DNA of 64,000 nucleotides, from assembly GCA_018223035.1 (NCBI GenBank), contig JAAEZD010000005.1:186001-250000 (forward strand). The letters run 5' to 3'. Position numbers and translations under genes: made by a program. Positions within the stretch are counted from its first letter, which is position 1. Each line of letters starts with the position of its first letter. Source of the stretch: Heliomarina sp018223035. GTDB taxonomy: Bacteria; Pseudomonadota; Alphaproteobacteria; Rhodobacterales; Rhodobacteraceae. Shown here one piece after another: positions 1 through 8,818 of this stretch. The notes under the pieces were generated by a model, which was given only the letters and a program-made list of their open reading frames with translations, was not told where the DNA came from and did no database searches.

Positions 1-687
1 GAGGAGTGAGTAGTATGCGATGGCACCCCATGTGATGGGCATCAGCGAGAACTGAATCGGGCCATCGTAAATCAAGGCAAGAGGCAGCAGAACTACTGTT
101 GAACCCGTCAACATCCCGGCGGCGGCTATTTGAGGGGGCAGGTGGCTGAGTCTTGCGCGAGCCCAGCAGCTTGCCAGACCGTAGCTGAGCGTTGCTCCGA
201 GTACGGCCAACTGTGCGATGGAACGCAGATCAAAGCTTGCCAGAGACTCGATCCCGAGGGCAAAGGCGACCCCGATGAATCCGAGTAGCACGCCGATCAC
301 CCGATTTGCCGTAAGCCTTTCGTCCGCGAAGAAGATCGCCGCCAGAATGATGCCAAAGATAGCGGTGGTACCATTAAGGATCGATGCTAGGCCGGTCTCA
401 ATATGCAACTGACCCCAGGCCAAAAGCGCGAATGGGATGACGTTATTCACTACGCCCATGACTAGGAAGGCCCACCACGTTCGAAGGTCACGCGGTAATG
501 GCAAGCGCATGAGAAAGACGACGCCCCAAAGCACAAGCATTGCCCAGCCTACGCGGTGAAGCACGAGCGTAAAGACCGGAACTTCGTTGAGGGCGAGGCG
601 TATGGAGAGGAAACTTGCGCCCCAGATCAGCCCGAGAAGGGCCATTTCCGCCCACGCACGTCCGGATATGTTCTTTTGCTCTATCAT
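1..687 (-). CDS. EamA/DMT-family transporter, 3' end cut by window edge
   Basis: I translated this by hand from the minus strand: an ATG at 687 opens a frame that stays open to base 1, giving 229 codons without a stop, so the C-terminus lies outside the window. The protein begins MIEQKNISGRAWAEMALLGL and is a run of hydrophobic helices separated by short charged loops, with the GLIWGASF and ILNGTTAIFG signatures typical of the drug/metabolite transporter superfamily (two EamA repeats, about ten helices in a full protein of about 290-300 residues). Most of the first repeat and part of the second are present. The start lies 27 bases beyond the stop of the next transporter gene on the same strand, so the two are probably co-transcribed. 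The substrate cannot be predicted; family members export amino acids, nucleosides and other metabolites. Confidence 0.85.
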   Translation of the reverse strand, partial: MIEQKNISGRAWAEMALLGLIWGASFLSIRLALNEVPVFTLVLHRVGWAMLVLWGVVFLMRLPLPRDLRTWWAFLVMGVVNNVIPFALLAWGQLHIETGLASILNGTTAIFGIILAAIFFADERLTANRVIGVLLGFIGVAFALGIESLASFDLRSIAQLAVLGATLSYGLASCWARARLSHLPPQIAAAGMLTGSTVVLLPLALIYDGPIQFSLMPITWGAIAYYSLL

Positions 688-714
688 GCCCGTATCTGGC
701 AGCAGAGCGACATA

Positions 715-1584
715 TCAGGCGACCCGATTCCTGCGGGTTTCGTTCAGTATGTTCATGTAATTGGCGCCAAAGATCATCGCTGCACCGACAAGAACCCAGA
801 TATCGAGCGCCTCGTTGTAGAAAACCATTCCGACGATCGCGATCGTCGGCAGTCGCGCAAAGTCGAAAGGAATCACAACCGACGCCGGCGCGATGGACAG
901 CGCATTTGTCAGGCAGAAATGCGCTGTGAGGCCACCTATTGCGATAACGATGACCATGGGAAGTTCGGCAAGGCCAGGTAGAGCAATGTCGCCATCATAG
1001 CCTGCCGCGACCAGTCCCATGACTAATTGCATCGCGGTCAGCCAAAGCATGATGCTTCCGGTTGTTTCGATTCGGGTCAGGCGCTTTGTCACGATGTTTG
1101 TTGTCGCGAAGAAAAGTGCGGCGGCGGCGGCGGCCAGAACACCTGGGTTAATCGTTTCTGGGCTGGGCCGCGCCACGACAAGAATTCCGAGAAACCCTAC
1201 GAGGGCACACAGGCTGCGCATGCGTGTCAGTCTCTCGCCAAGCACCAGCGGCGACAAGACCAAGACCCAGAGCGGTGACGTGAACTCGAGTGCGAAAACC
1301 TGTGCAAGCGGAATGGCTGTTACCGCGAATAGCCACAGGTTCTGACCGGAAAAATGAGCGAGGTTCCGGATAAGGTGAGTTCCAAGCTTGTCCCGCTTGA
1401 CCACGTGCCAGTTGGAAGTTGCTGTTAATACTAGGCAAACGACGATTAGGCCAATGAGGCTGCGATACATCATGATCTCGAATGTATCGAGCGCGTAAGC
1501 CACTTCGCGTCCGGCCACCGCCATTGAGGAAAAAGATACGATGGCGCCAATCATCCAAAGAGCGGCTTTGGTGGTACTGCTCAT
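715..1584 (-). CDS. EamA/DMT-family transporter
   Basis: This encodes a 289-residue integral membrane protein of the drug/metabolite transporter superfamily, with about ten predicted helices arranged as two EamA repeats (roughly residues 8-138 and 150-280). Early motifs such as ALWMIGAIVSFSSMAVAGRE and the internal FFATTNIVTKRL match the start of each repeat. The length is normal for the family. It lies between guaA and a second EamA gene on the same strand with short gaps (48 and 27 bases), so read-through from guaA is possible. The C-terminus is polar and arginine-rich (NETRRNRVA), consistent with a cytoplasmic end. The transported compound is unknown. Confidence 0.85.
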   Translation of the reverse strand: MSSTTKAALWMIGAIVSFSSMAVAGREVAYALDTFEIMMYRSLIGLIVVCLVLTATSNWHVVKRDKLGTHLIRNLAHFSGQNLWLFAVTAIPLAQVFALEFTSPLWVLVLSPLVLGERLTRMRSLCALVGFLGILVVARPSPETINPGVLAAAAAALFFATTNIVTKRLTRIETTGSIMLWLTAMQLVMGLVAAGYDGDIALPGLAELPMVIVIAIGGLTAHFCLTNALSIAPASVVIPFDFARLPTIAIVGMVFYNEALDIWVLVGAAMIFGANYMNILNETRRNRVA

Positions 1585-1632
1585 CGTATATTTCCGGTCA
1601 TTTCCTGTTTTGGTCGATCGATATGGAGCGGC

Positions 1633-3198
1633 TCACTCCCACTCGATCGTTCCGGGCGGTTTCGAGGTGATATCGTAGGTGCAGCGGTTTATGCCCTTTA
1701 CCTCGTTGATGATACGAGTGGCCGTTTCACCAAGAAATTCATGACTGAAGGGATAGTAATCCGCCGTCATGCCATCGACAGAAGTCACAGCCCGCAGTGC
1801 GCAAGCGTAATCATAGGTTCGCCCGTCTCCCATGACGCCGACGGTACGTACAGGCAGAATCGCTACGAACGCCTGCCAAATTTCGTCATACAGACCATGC
1901 TTGCGGATCTGGTCGATATAGACAGCGTCCGCCTTGCGCAGAATTTCCAACTTGTCGCGCGTTATTTCTCCGGGGCAACGGATCGCGAGACCGGGACCGG
2001 GGAAGGGATGGCGGCCGATAAAGCTGGTGGGGAGCCCCAACTCGCGGCCCAGTTCGCGAACTTCGTCCTTGAACAGTTCCCGCAGCGGTTCGACCAGTTT
2101 GAGGCCCATCTTCTCGGGCAGGCCACCCACGTTGTGATGGCTTTTGATCGTAACCGAGGGGCCGCCAGAGAATGAAACGGATTCAATGACATCAGGATAA
2201 AGGGTACCCTGAGCCAGGTAACCCGCGCCTTCGATCTGGTCCGCGTATTTCTGGAAAACATCGATAAAGAGTTTGCCGATGATCTTGCGCTTGGTTTCCG
2301 GGTCAGACACGCCCTCCAGTTCACCTAGGAAAAGATCCTGCTCCTGGGCGTGTATCACCTTGAGGTTCATGTGATCGCGGAACATGCCGACAACCTCGTC
2401 GGCTTCGTTCAGACGCAGCAACCCATGGTCGACAAAAACGCAGGTCAACTGCTCGCCAATGGCTTCGTGGATCAGAGCTGCAGCTACAGAGCTGTCTACG
2501 CCCCCCGACAAGGCGCAAATAACGTGTGAGTCACCGACCTGCGCCCTGATCTTCTTGACCATTTCTTCGCGGTAGGCGTCCATCGTCCAGTCACCTGAGA
2601 ATCCAGCGTCGCGGACGAAGTTTTCGTAGATCGTCTTGCCGTTCGGCGTGTGGTGAACCTCGGGGTGGAATTGCACCGCGTAGAAACGTCTTTCGAGATC
2701 GGCGGTGATAGCGAATGGGGCGCCGGGAGAGGTGCCATAAACCGCGAAGCCAGGAGCGATTTCACTCACATGGTCGCCATGACTCATCCAGACCTGTTCG
2801 CGTTCTTCCAGGAACCACCCAGCAAGAAGATCGATTCTCTCTTCTGTAGGTTTTACGTAGGCGCGTCCGAACTCTGCGGTGTGACTTTCACCGGCTTCGA
2901 CCTTGCCGCCAAGATCCTGCATCATGACTTGCTGACCGTAACAAATCCCAAGGATCGGCACCCCAAGATCGTAGACCGATTTCGGGGGGCGTGGCGAACC
3001 TTCGCGAACCACCGAGTCGGGACCCCCGGAAAAAATCACAGCTTTAGGTGCGAGTTCCTTGAGGAAGGCATCCGTGACGTTCTGATATGGATGAATTTCG
3101 CAATAGACATTCAATTCGCGCAGACGTCGCGCGATCAGCTGCGTCACCTGGCTGCCAAAGTCGATGATGAGAAGGCGTTCATGGGAAATCTGGCTCAT
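1633..3198 (-). CDS. guaA: GMP synthase (glutamine-hydrolysing)
   Basis: This 521-residue cytoplasmic enzyme converts XMP to GMP using ATP and glutamine, the last step of guanine nucleotide synthesis. The N-terminal class I glutamine amidotransferase domain carries the nucleophile Cys86 in GICYGQQ and the His178/Glu180 pair in QFHPEV. The ATP-pyrophosphatase domain has the P-loop SGGVDSS at 231-237, and the dimerisation domain ends with the family-typical KPPGTIEWE. The length matches the family. The ATG at 3198 opposes the divergent methyltransferase gene across about 230 bases, which must hold both promoters. The two EamA transporters follow on the same strand. Confidence 0.97.
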   Translation of the reverse strand: MSQISHERLLIIDFGSQVTQLIARRLRELNVYCEIHPYQNVTDAFLKELAPKAVIFSGGPDSVVREGSPRPPKSVYDLGVPILGICYGQQVMMQDLGGKVEAGESHTAEFGRAYVKPTEERIDLLAGWFLEEREQVWMSHGDHVSEIAPGFAVYGTSPGAPFAITADLERRFYAVQFHPEVHHTPNGKTIYENFVRDAGFSGDWTMDAYREEMVKKIRAQVGDSHVICALSGGVDSSVAAALIHEAIGEQLTCVFVDHGLLRLNEADEVVGMFRDHMNLKVIHAQEQDLFLGELEGVSDPETKRKIIGKLFIDVFQKYADQIEGAGYLAQGTLYPDVIESVSFSGGPSVTIKSHHNVGGLPEKMGLKLVEPLRELFKDEVRELGRELGLPTSFIGRHPFPGPGLAIRCPGEITRDKLEILRKADAVYIDQIRKHGLYDEIWQAFVAILPVRTVGVMGDGRTYDYACALRAVTSVDGMTADYYPFSHEFLGETATRIINEVKGINRCTYDITSKPPGTIEWE

Positions 3199-3426
3199 GT
3201 TTGCTGATTAGGCGGCGCGGGGAGGAGAGGCAAGAGGCTTGCATAACCAATCCGGATTTCCTGTGCAGTCAGACCTTCGCAATGAAAGCCCTGCTTTACG
3301 ATCATTTTGACTTGCTTCTGAATGCGAATGTCGCTTTTTCACTTCAAGCGACGCAATTCTGATCAGTTCTCTTGGTGGGCTACGGTATGGAAGCGTTCAA
3401 ATTTCTTCATGGCGGAGGCCCGGCAA

Positions 3427-4971
3427 ATGACAGAAGCAAGCGCAAGACGCAGAGGACGCGGCGGTGGCGGCGCGGCGCGCCGGGCAGAAAGAACTGCTGT
3501 CGTGATCGAAACCGCCAAGTACATCGAGCGGAATATCCCTAACTTCGAGATACTCTCCGAGGAAGCCCTTGAGGTGATCGAGACCAACGCTGAGACAGTT
3601 TTGGCGGAAATCGGCGTCAATTTTGTGAATAACCCGACAGCTTTGGATCGTTGGCGCGATGCCGGTGCCGAAGTTGAAGGCGAAAGGGTGCGTATCCCGC
3701 GTGGTTTGGCGCGCAAACTGATATCGACCGCACCGTCCCAATTCACGCAACATGCGCGCAACAGCGAGAAAAGCGTTGTGATTGGCGGCAAGAACCTGGT
3801 GTGCGCGCCGGTCTACGGCCCTCCTTTTGTTCGCGATGCCAACGGCGGGCGCCGGTATGCGACGATGGATGATTTCCGGAAATTCGTGAAGCTTGGACAC
3901 ATGTCCAAATGGCTGCACCATTCCGGCGGTACGGTTTGCGAGCCTACCGACGTACCTGTGAACAAACGCCATCTGGATATGATCCATGCGCATATGACCC
4001 TGACGGACAAGCCGTTTATGGGCTCTGTGACCGATCCCAGCAGAGCGCAGGATTCCGTGGACATGTGCGGTATTCTGTTCGGTCAGGATTTCGTCCAAGA
4101 AAACACTGTGATGACTTCCTTGATCAACGTGAACTCTCCGTTGACCTTCGATGACGTCATGATGGGGGCGATGGAAGTATACGCGGCCAATAACCAAGCC
4201 TGCATCCTGTCGCCATTCATCGTAGGCGGTGCCATGGCGCCAGTTTCGGTCGCCGGGACCCTGACGCAGGTTCTGGCCGAGGTTCTGGCGGGGGTTGCCT
4301 ATAACCAGTTAGTTCGCCCGGGGGCTCCGGTCATTTTTGGCGCATTCGTGACCTCGATCGATATGAATTCCGGTGCGCCGACCTTTGGAACACCCGAAGC
4401 TTCGCAGATTCTGTATGGCGCTGGGCAGCTTGCGCGGCGTCTCAACCTCCCGTTCCGTTCGGGTGGTGGTCTTTGCGCATCCAAGCTGCCAGATGCTCAG
4501 GCTGCATATGAAACCGCGCATACGCTTAACGCGGCGTTGCTTGGCGGCGTCAACTTCATGCTTCATGCCTGTGGGTGGCTCGAAGGTGGTCTGGTATCCA
4601 GCTACGAAAAGTTCGTCATGGATGCCGATCAATTGGGCGTCCTTCATAAACTGGCTCAGGGTGTTAATGTAACTGAGGACGATCAGGCGATGGGGGCCAT
4701 TGCAGAAGTCGGACCCGGCGGTCATTACCTCGGATGTGCTCATACACAGGCCAACTTCAAGACGGCGTTCTGGCGGACGAACCTGCTGGACTACAGGCCA
4801 TTCGAAACTTGGCAGGAACAAGGCGCTCCGGATACGCAGGCACTCGCAACCGCTCGAGTTGCGCACCTTTTGGATACCTATCAGCAACCGTCTCTGGACC
4901 CTGCGATTGAAGAAGCATTGAACAGTTACATCGCTGAAAAGAAAAGCAGTATGCCCGACGCTTTCATGTAA
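3427..4971 (+). CDS. MttB-family (trimethylamine methyltransferase-like) corrinoid methyltransferase
   Basis: The protein belongs to the MttB superfamily, TIM-barrel methyltransferases that move a methyl group from a methylated amine to a corrinoid protein. I chose the ATG at 3427 because a GGAGG lies at 3414-3418 with an 8-base spacer; this gives 514 residues. An in-frame ATG at 3409 and one at 3322 are possible but lack a comparable site. The N-terminus is basic and Gly-rich (RRRGRGGGGAARRAER), a common feature of the alphaproteobacterial members. The frame is continuous with no internal amber codon, so it is a non-pyrrolysine member. Characterised non-pyrrolysine homologues act on quaternary amines such as glycine betaine or proline betaine. 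No corrinoid protein or reactivase is adjacent, so the partner must be encoded elsewhere. The substrate is not determinable from sequence. Confidence 0.85.
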   Translation: MTEASARRRGRGGGGAARRAERTAVVIETAKYIERNIPNFEILSEEALEVIETNAETVLAEIGVNFVNNPTALDRWRDAGAEVEGERVRIPRGLARKLISTAPSQFTQHARNSEKSVVIGGKNLVCAPVYGPPFVRDANGGRRYATMDDFRKFVKLGHMSKWLHHSGGTVCEPTDVPVNKRHLDMIHAHMTLTDKPFMGSVTDPSRAQDSVDMCGILFGQDFVQENTVMTSLINVNSPLTFDDVMMGAMEVYAANNQACILSPFIVGGAMAPVSVAGTLTQVLAEVLAGVAYNQLVRPGAPVIFGAFVTSIDMNSGAPTFGTPEASQILYGAGQLARRLNLPFRSGGGLCASKLPDAQAAYETAHTLNAALLGGVNFMLHACGWLEGGLVSSYEKFVMDADQLGVLHKLAQGVNVTEDDQAMGAIAEVGPGGHYLGCAHTQANFKTAFWRTNLLDYRPFETWQEQGAPDTQALATARVAHLLDTYQQPSLDPAIEEALNSYIAEKKSSMPDAFM

Positions 4972-5018
4972 CCGTCAGTTGCGTTTGGATTTCGGCCCCG
5001 TTAGCAGCCGGGCCGAAA

Positions 5019-5321
5019 TCACTCCTGAGAAGCGTCGCTTCGGCTGCACGACATCAAACGCGCTTCTCCCATTATCGCGATCAGAAAATCGATATGTTTC
5101 GGCAGCGAATAACCTGCGTCCTCCGACCGCCGCTGGTCATCGAGGATCCTTTCCGCCTCAATCAACTGTATCAACACTGACGAGGCACGCGGTAAGGTAT
5201 GATATCTCAATAATCGTTTGAGGTGACGATCGCGATTGTATTCCTGTGCCCCCAAACGAGCGGCACGGACAAGTAGTCGCGGCCGGTGAAGCTGCTTTAG
5301 CATGCTTAGAATGTCTTGCAT
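5019..5321 (-). CDS. DUF6477 family protein
   Basis: This small 100-residue protein begins MQDILSMLKQLHRPRLL and resembles the Rhodobacteraceae family DUF6477, with the recurring pattern of an N-terminal arginine-rich helix (RPRLLVRAARLG), a central RHLKRLLRY segment and a C-terminal IDFLIAIMGEARL helix. The ATG at 5321 is preceded by AGAGGAA with a 7-base spacer, a convincing ribosome binding site. It is divergent from the DUF6456 gene across 236 bases. It is predicted all-helical and soluble with no signal sequence. Function is unknown. The family assignment is by remembered pattern and was not searched. Confidence 0.75.
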   Translation of the reverse strand: MQDILSMLKQLHRPRLLVRAARLGAQEYNRDRHLKRLLRYHTLPRASSVLIQLIEAERILDDQRRSEDAGYSLPKHIDFLIAIMGEARLMSCSRSDASQE

Positions 5322-5557
5322 TCAAGTTCCTCTTGAGTCGATCGCGTACTTTGCGAGGAACCATTTCTTGCATGAGTTCAGTTGGTGTTGCTGAAAAGGT
5401 CAGTTGTGCGCACGGAGGTTTCACCGTTGTTTATGAAAGAGTTACTCTAATGAGGTCATCCAACGTATTAACTAACATGTAACCATTTCCACCCAGAGTT
5501 GTGGTTAACAATCCGTGAAAATTCGCGAGCAATTACCATGATCTCAGGAACCGGGAT

Positions 5558-6718
5558 ATGACTAAGGACTTTCCCGAATTATCGCTCCCGCGATGGGTTC
5601 CGAATTATGCGGCACGATATCTCCAACATACAGAGAATGGGAAATCGATCCGGGATATTGCACGAGAGGAAGGCTGCCATGCTTCGACAATTCTCCGCCA
5701 GATACGGAGAACGGAGAGTCGCAGAGATGATCCTCTTGTGGATTCAGCCCTGTCAATGCTTGCGAGCACATACTGTTGCTCGGCGCCGGTCGCATCGACC
5801 GCTGGTGAATGGTGCGGATCAAGAACGAGGAATACGATCAAAATGCAAGCCAATCCAGTCAGTGCCACGAGTTTGCCAGATACGCGCAAACTACAAACAG
5901 AAGCGGTTCGTATCTTGCGTCGCCTATGCGAAAGCGGTGCCGTTCTTGCGGTGGCGGAGAATATGGAAAAAGCGGTTGTCGTCCGAGATGATGACAGCGG
6001 CTCAAGTACACGGACAGCTGTGGTGGATAATGGAATTACTCAGGCCATGGCACTCAAGGACTGGATTGCGTGCGCTGCCCCGGGTCGGATCAGCCGATAC
6101 TATATCACCGCCACAGGAAGGACGGCATTAAGCCAGATGTTGGCAGAGCAGGAAAACAGGGTACGCAGTGCGAGGGAGCTCGGTTTCCAGGACGAGCAAC
6201 GACCATTTTCATATCGCGGGATCCACTGGGACGAAACAGACGAAGAGGACGGCACCGGCCAACGACCTAAACGGGTTCGATACAATATGACGGAAAGCCC
6301 GCTTGTGGCGCTTGCGAGACGGCGGGACAGGAATGGAAAGCCATTCTTGAACGACAGTTTAGTGCGGGCAGGGGAAAGACTTCGCGAAGATTTTGAACTG
6401 GCTCAGATGGGACCAAAGCTGGGGCAGAACTGGGATAGTTTTCTTACCGGTGGCGCCAAGTCAGAGCTGATGGATGGTGGCGAGAGCTCAATGAGTACTG
6501 CATTGGCGCGCGAGCGCGTGGTTAAGGCGCTTTCCGATCTGGGTCCTGGACTGAGCGACGTCGCACTGCGTTGCTGCTGCTATCTGGAAGGCTTGGAAAC
6601 AGCGGAGAAACGGCTTGGTTGGTCGGCAAGGTCGGGGAAGATCGTGCTACGGATCGCATTACAGAGACTACGTCGGCATTATGAAACGCAAAGCGGTCCG
6701 GATCAGATGATTGGGTAA
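5558..6718 (+). CDS. DUF6456 domain protein with N-terminal helix-turn-helix
   Basis: This 386-residue soluble protein has two recognisable parts. Residues about 15-55 (GKSIRDIAREEGCHASTILRQIRR) look like a helix-turn-helix of the resolvase/sigma type, so DNA binding is likely. The C-terminal part, from SPLVALARRRD to the end, matches DUF6456 as I remember it, including the stretch ending in a basic helix (RIALQRLRRHYE). The linker at about 60-100 is poorly ordered and Arg/Ser-rich. In Rhodobacteraceae this family commonly sits divergent from DUF6477, as here, so a shared role or shared regulation is plausible. The start ATG follows AGGAACCGGGAT. The target genes are unknown. Confidence 0.7.
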   Translation: MTKDFPELSLPRWVPNYAARYLQHTENGKSIRDIAREEGCHASTILRQIRRTESRRDDPLVDSALSMLASTYCCSAPVASTAGEWCGSRTRNTIKMQANPVSATSLPDTRKLQTEAVRILRRLCESGAVLAVAENMEKAVVVRDDDSGSSTRTAVVDNGITQAMALKDWIACAAPGRISRYYITATGRTALSQMLAEQENRVRSARELGFQDEQRPFSYRGIHWDETDEEDGTGQRPKRVRYNMTESPLVALARRRDRNGKPFLNDSLVRAGERLREDFELAQMGPKLGQNWDSFLTGGAKSELMDGGESSMSTALARERVVKALSDLGPGLSDVALRCCCYLEGLETAEKRLGWSARSGKIVLRIALQRLRRHYETQSGPDQMIG

Positions 6719-6767
6719 GGCTATAAGGCAAACTTGCGCACCTTTCTCATATCGATTAGGTGAGATT

Positions 6768-7715
6768 ATGGCTTTTACTATTCGTCAACTTACCTATTTC
6801 AAGGCACTGGCCGAGCAGCGCAACTTTGGTCGGGCTGCCGAGGCGTGCAATATTTCACAACCTGCGCTCTCGGTTCAGATCAAAACGCTCGAAAGCGAAA
6901 TGGGCGGGGAGCTGGTCGAAAGGCGGGCTCGCGATGTTTTGTTGACACCTCTGGGCCGCGAAGTTCTCGCGTTAAGTCTGGAAGTTCTCGGAGCTACCGA
7001 GCAGTTGGAACGTATGTCCCGGGAGCGGAGCGGAAGCCGCCGTTCCTTGTCGCTCGGTTTAATACCGACCATCGCGCCTTATTTGCTGCCAGGCGTGCTC
7101 GCCGCCTTGCGGGCGGGAGATCTGTCTTTGGCAGTTCAGGTTCGCGAAGCTCGTACAGAACAACTTCTGGCGTCTTTGGTTGCGGGGGAACTCGACGTTG
7201 CCGTTGTCGCTTTGCCGGTTGAAACGAGTGGGTTGATCGAAACGCCGCTGTTCCAAGACAGGTTCTTGCTGGCCGGCTCCGAGGCGCGGCTCTCACGTTT
7301 TGAAACAGACAGCCCTATTCTTAAACCGGAAACACTGGAGCCTTCTCAGCTGATGTTGTTGGAAGACGGTCATTGTCTGACGGATCAAGCGCTCGAAGTT
7401 TGCGGCAAGGATCGAAATAGCGCCGGGATCAACATGGGTGCTTCCTCCCTTGGCACCTTGTCCCGACTGGTCGCGGCAGGGTTTGGTTACACGTTGATGC
7501 CGGAACTTGCAGCGCGGGATGAATGTATCGCTGCGCCCGGCCTCTGCCTGCGGCGTTTCCCCGAAGATGAACCTTCTCGCATGATAGGACTCGTGCGCAG
7601 AGATTCGATGCCGGTAGACAGCTGGTTCGATGAACTCGCGGAGCTTATTCGAGCCGAAGGAAATAAAATTGTCAACTCAAGCCGGCAATCGGAAAACCCG
7701 AGAATTGCAGTTTAG
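6768..7715 (+). CDS. OxyR-like LysR-family transcriptional regulator
   Basis: This is a 315-residue LysR-type regulator counted from the ATG at 6768 (a longer frame opens at 6711 but adds non-homologous sequence). The N-terminal winged helix (FTIRQLTYFKALAEQRNFGR, then ACNISQPALSVQIK) is followed by a substrate-binding-like domain beginning LGLIPTIAPYLLP. The segment LLEDGHCLTDQALEVC carries Cys203 and Cys212 with exactly the nine-residue spacing of the redox-active Cys199/Cys208 pair in E. coli OxyR, so a peroxide sensor role is likely. No catalase or peroxidase is adjacent. The stop codon overlaps the stop of the convergent lysine-rich gene by three bases. A non-OxyR function cannot be excluded without tests. 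Confidence 0.8.
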   Translation: MAFTIRQLTYFKALAEQRNFGRAAEACNISQPALSVQIKTLESEMGGELVERRARDVLLTPLGREVLALSLEVLGATEQLERMSRERSGSRRSLSLGLIPTIAPYLLPGVLAALRAGDLSLAVQVREARTEQLLASLVAGELDVAVVALPVETSGLIETPLFQDRFLLAGSEARLSRFETDSPILKPETLEPSQLMLLEDGHCLTDQALEVCGKDRNSAGINMGASSLGTLSRLVAAGFGYTLMPELAARDECIAAPGLCLRRFPEDEPSRMIGLVRRDSMPVDSWFDELAELIRAEGNKIVNSSRQSENPRIAV

Positions 7716-8617
7716 CCCTTTTCTGCTGCTTTAACGGCATCAGTCGCCTTTTTCTTTATTTTCTCGACTTCAAGCTTGAAAGCGTTGATCGAATTTATCG
7801 TGTCTTCGATGTCTTTTTTATTGGGAGACTTGTCAATTTCCTTAAACTTCTTTTTCTGCGCGCTTTGGAAATCGTCGTTAAGTTTTGACAGGCTCACCAG
7901 CATGGCTTCACCTTTGTCCATGTCAGTTCTCGCGAACTCCACGTTAATCTTCGAGTCTTTGATCGCTTCTTCAAAAGCGTTCATGGCGCTTTTATGAAGC
8001 GCTTTGGCGTTCTTTTCACCTTTTTTTCGGCCCGCATCTTCAAGAATTTTGGGAAGCGCAGCAGGCGCGTTTTTCCCTGCTTCCTTCTTGATGATGACTT
8101 CCATGGTCTTTTCCTCTTCCGAGGCATAGAATAGTTCAGGCATCTTTAGGGTGCCGTAAATCGCATTGATCTGCTCGAGCATCTGCATGTGGTCCTGAGC
8201 ATCCTTCATTGTCGCCTTGATATTATTTTTGGCGGCTTCGGGTTCTTTGCTCTGTTTGACGCTTTTCGCAACGGCACCATACTGCTTTGTCAGATCGTCA
8301 TAATGTTTCTTGGCAGCATCGGAATAACTTTTCAGCGTTTTGACCCGGTCTTTGTGCGCCGTCGTTGCTTTGATCCAACTTTTGTAAGCGGATGAGAAAT
8401 CTGGATCTTTCAACAGACTAGACAGTTTGTCGGGCTTGGCGCCGTTCTGCTGAGCTTTCTTGATGGCCTTGCGAACCAGTGTTTCCTCATCCCAAGCCTT
8501 GTTGAGATCCGCGATTAACTGTTTCTTTAGCTTTTCGCCCTCGGAAGGCTTAAGGGATTTCGTGCTTTGCTGGATTTTCTTGAAGCTCTTCTGGAAATCA
8601 TCCCATTCCTTCGCCAT
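7712..8617 (-). CDS. Lysine-rich, cysteine-free hypothetical protein
   Basis: I do not recognise this protein. Starting at the ATG at 8617 (GGAAGG lies about 8 bases upstream; a longer frame opens at 8632) it has 301 residues, of which I count 59 lysines but only 4 arginines and no cysteine. It is predicted almost entirely helical with long charged heptad-like stretches, no signal peptide and no membrane segment, suggesting a coiled-coil or helical-bundle cytoplasmic protein. The coding sequence is unusually AT-rich: bases 7801-7860 hold 21 G/C of 60, against more than half in neighbouring genes. The gene is convergent with the OxyR-like regulator and its stop overlaps it. Composition suggests horizontal acquisition or a specialised structural role. 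Confidence 0.7.
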   Translation of the reverse strand: MAKEWDDFQKSFKKIQQSTKSLKPSEGEKLKKQLIADLNKAWDEETLVRKAIKKAQQNGAKPDKLSSLLKDPDFSSAYKSWIKATTAHKDRVKTLKSYSDAAKKHYDDLTKQYGAVAKSVKQSKEPEAAKNNIKATMKDAQDHMQMLEQINAIYGTLKMPELFYASEEEKTMEVIIKKEAGKNAPAALPKILEDAGRKKGEKNAKALHKSAMNAFEEAIKDSKINVEFARTDMDKGEAMLVSLSKLNDDFQSAQKKKFKEIDKSPNKKDIEDTINSINAFKLEVEKIKKKATDAVKAAEKG

Positions 8618-8700
8618 AAGTCGCCCTTCCATACAAAAATCGTCGCGCCCCGGCGACCAGATTACAGAAATTCCGCCGTGCTCCTAGCATCTTTGGGTTA

Positions 8701-8724
8701 AAGTGACTGTGAAACAGGTCACTT
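8701..8724. repeat. Inverted repeat upstream of lipA
   Basis: AAGTGAC at 8701-8707 and GTCACTT at 8718-8724 are exact reverse complements, and the stem can extend inward by three more pairs with one bulge. It lies in the divergent region between the lysine-rich gene and lipA, about 95 bases before the lipA start. It has no trailing T-run, so it may be an operator rather than a terminator. No binding protein can be named. Confidence 0.4.
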
Positions 8725-8818
8725 ATCGATTGTTGACCGCCGGGGGCACTGGCACTTCAAGCGATGGGGGACTATGTTGCAGTGAGATATTGGACTGAAA
8801 CCCGAAGGAATTCGTTCC

